Shown in pieces: positions 30,216 through 30,377 of a DNA stretch of 30,377 bases. Source of the DNA: Tulasnella sp. 424 (Eukaryota > Basidiomycota > Agaricomycetes > Cantharellales > Tulasnellaceae); assembly GCA_019633425.1 (NCBI GenBank), contig WSUB01000191.1, forward strand, positions 1-30,377, given 5' to 3'. A model generated the notes under the pieces. That model worked only from the letters and a program-made list of their open reading frames with translations. It searched no databases and was not told the origin of the DNA. The position numbers were made by a program, and so were the translations under genes. How positions within the stretch are numbered: position 1 is the stretch's first letter; each line of letters begins with the position of its first letter.

Positions 30216-30377
30216 TTTAGTCCTCCACTTTTTGAACGTAGTAAATTACGAATTTCATGAGTTTGTGTTTGCTTCCAACGCTCCTTTCCAATCCCATTTC
30301 AGACTGAAGGATTATAAGGAGTTCTCGAGGTTATGATCCGAGTGTGCGGTGGGTGTCCGAGTGGAGGTCCTGAGAGC
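30216..30377. other. 3' flank of P2 to window edge
   Basis: No gene is visible in the last 162 nt; it is probably P2 3' untranslated and downstream sequence. Confidence 0.4.

Noticed and set aside
1..30377. CRISPR arrays, tRNA or rRNA genes
   Set aside because: No regular short repeats with spacers and no cloverleaf or rRNA signatures were seen; exon content indicates a eukaryotic nuclear genome.

Overview
The window reads as nuclear DNA of a filamentous fungus, most likely a basidiomycete. Genes are broken by many short introns (mostly about 45-80 nt) with GTRNGT donors and YAG acceptors, stay in frame only after splicing, and contain fungal-type tandem families. A Ceratobasidiaceae/Rhizoctonia-like agaricomycete is my best guess from family content, but the sequence does not prove it. 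There is no bacterial, organellar, rRNA or tRNA signal that I can see. All multi-exon models below were built by hand; each sum of exon lengths was checked to be a multiple of three.

Left part, about 0.65-14.0 kb, minus strand: a tandem array of eight related genes or gene remnants (called G1-G8 here, in coordinate order). Each begins with a tiny 13-19 nt first exon, followed by an exon with a retrotransposon-gag-like domain (core pattern E-A-E-x-F ... A-L-x-W-Y-E-x-L ... D-W-x-x-L). Small exons for a tryptophan-rich, beta-strand-like C-terminal half then follow. No reverse transcriptase, integrase or LTR accompanies them, so they look like domesticated gag genes. G1, G3, G4, G5 and G8 are open. 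G2 has an in-frame stop, G6 is truncated and broken, and G7 has lost a splice donor. G5+G6 and G7+G8 are two copies of one larger duplicated block.

Middle, 14.0-17.7 kb: no convincing complete gene; one minus-strand ORF of unknown nature at 15.3-15.7 kb.

17.7-25.8 kb, plus strand: four tandem protein kinase genes (K1-K4) with the same eight-exon plan. K3 is a segmental copy of K1 inserted directly behind K2, so the last exon of K2 runs into intron 1 of the K1-type copy. K3 also carries a 632-nt intron where its siblings have about 56 nt. A 98-nt run of N in K1 is flanked by two identical 79-nt sequences, which looks like an unmerged contig overlap.

Right part, 27.0-30.2 kb, plus strand: two tandem paralogues (P1, P2) ending in a short coiled coil. 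P1 combines a tryptophan/glycine-rich region (SWGD, GWGD, EWGS motifs) with a textbook PAM2 motif (L-N-P-x-A-x-x-F-x-P). This recalls the AGO-hook plus PABP-binding layout of animal GW182 proteins and is the most attractive novel candidate here, together with the gag-derived array.
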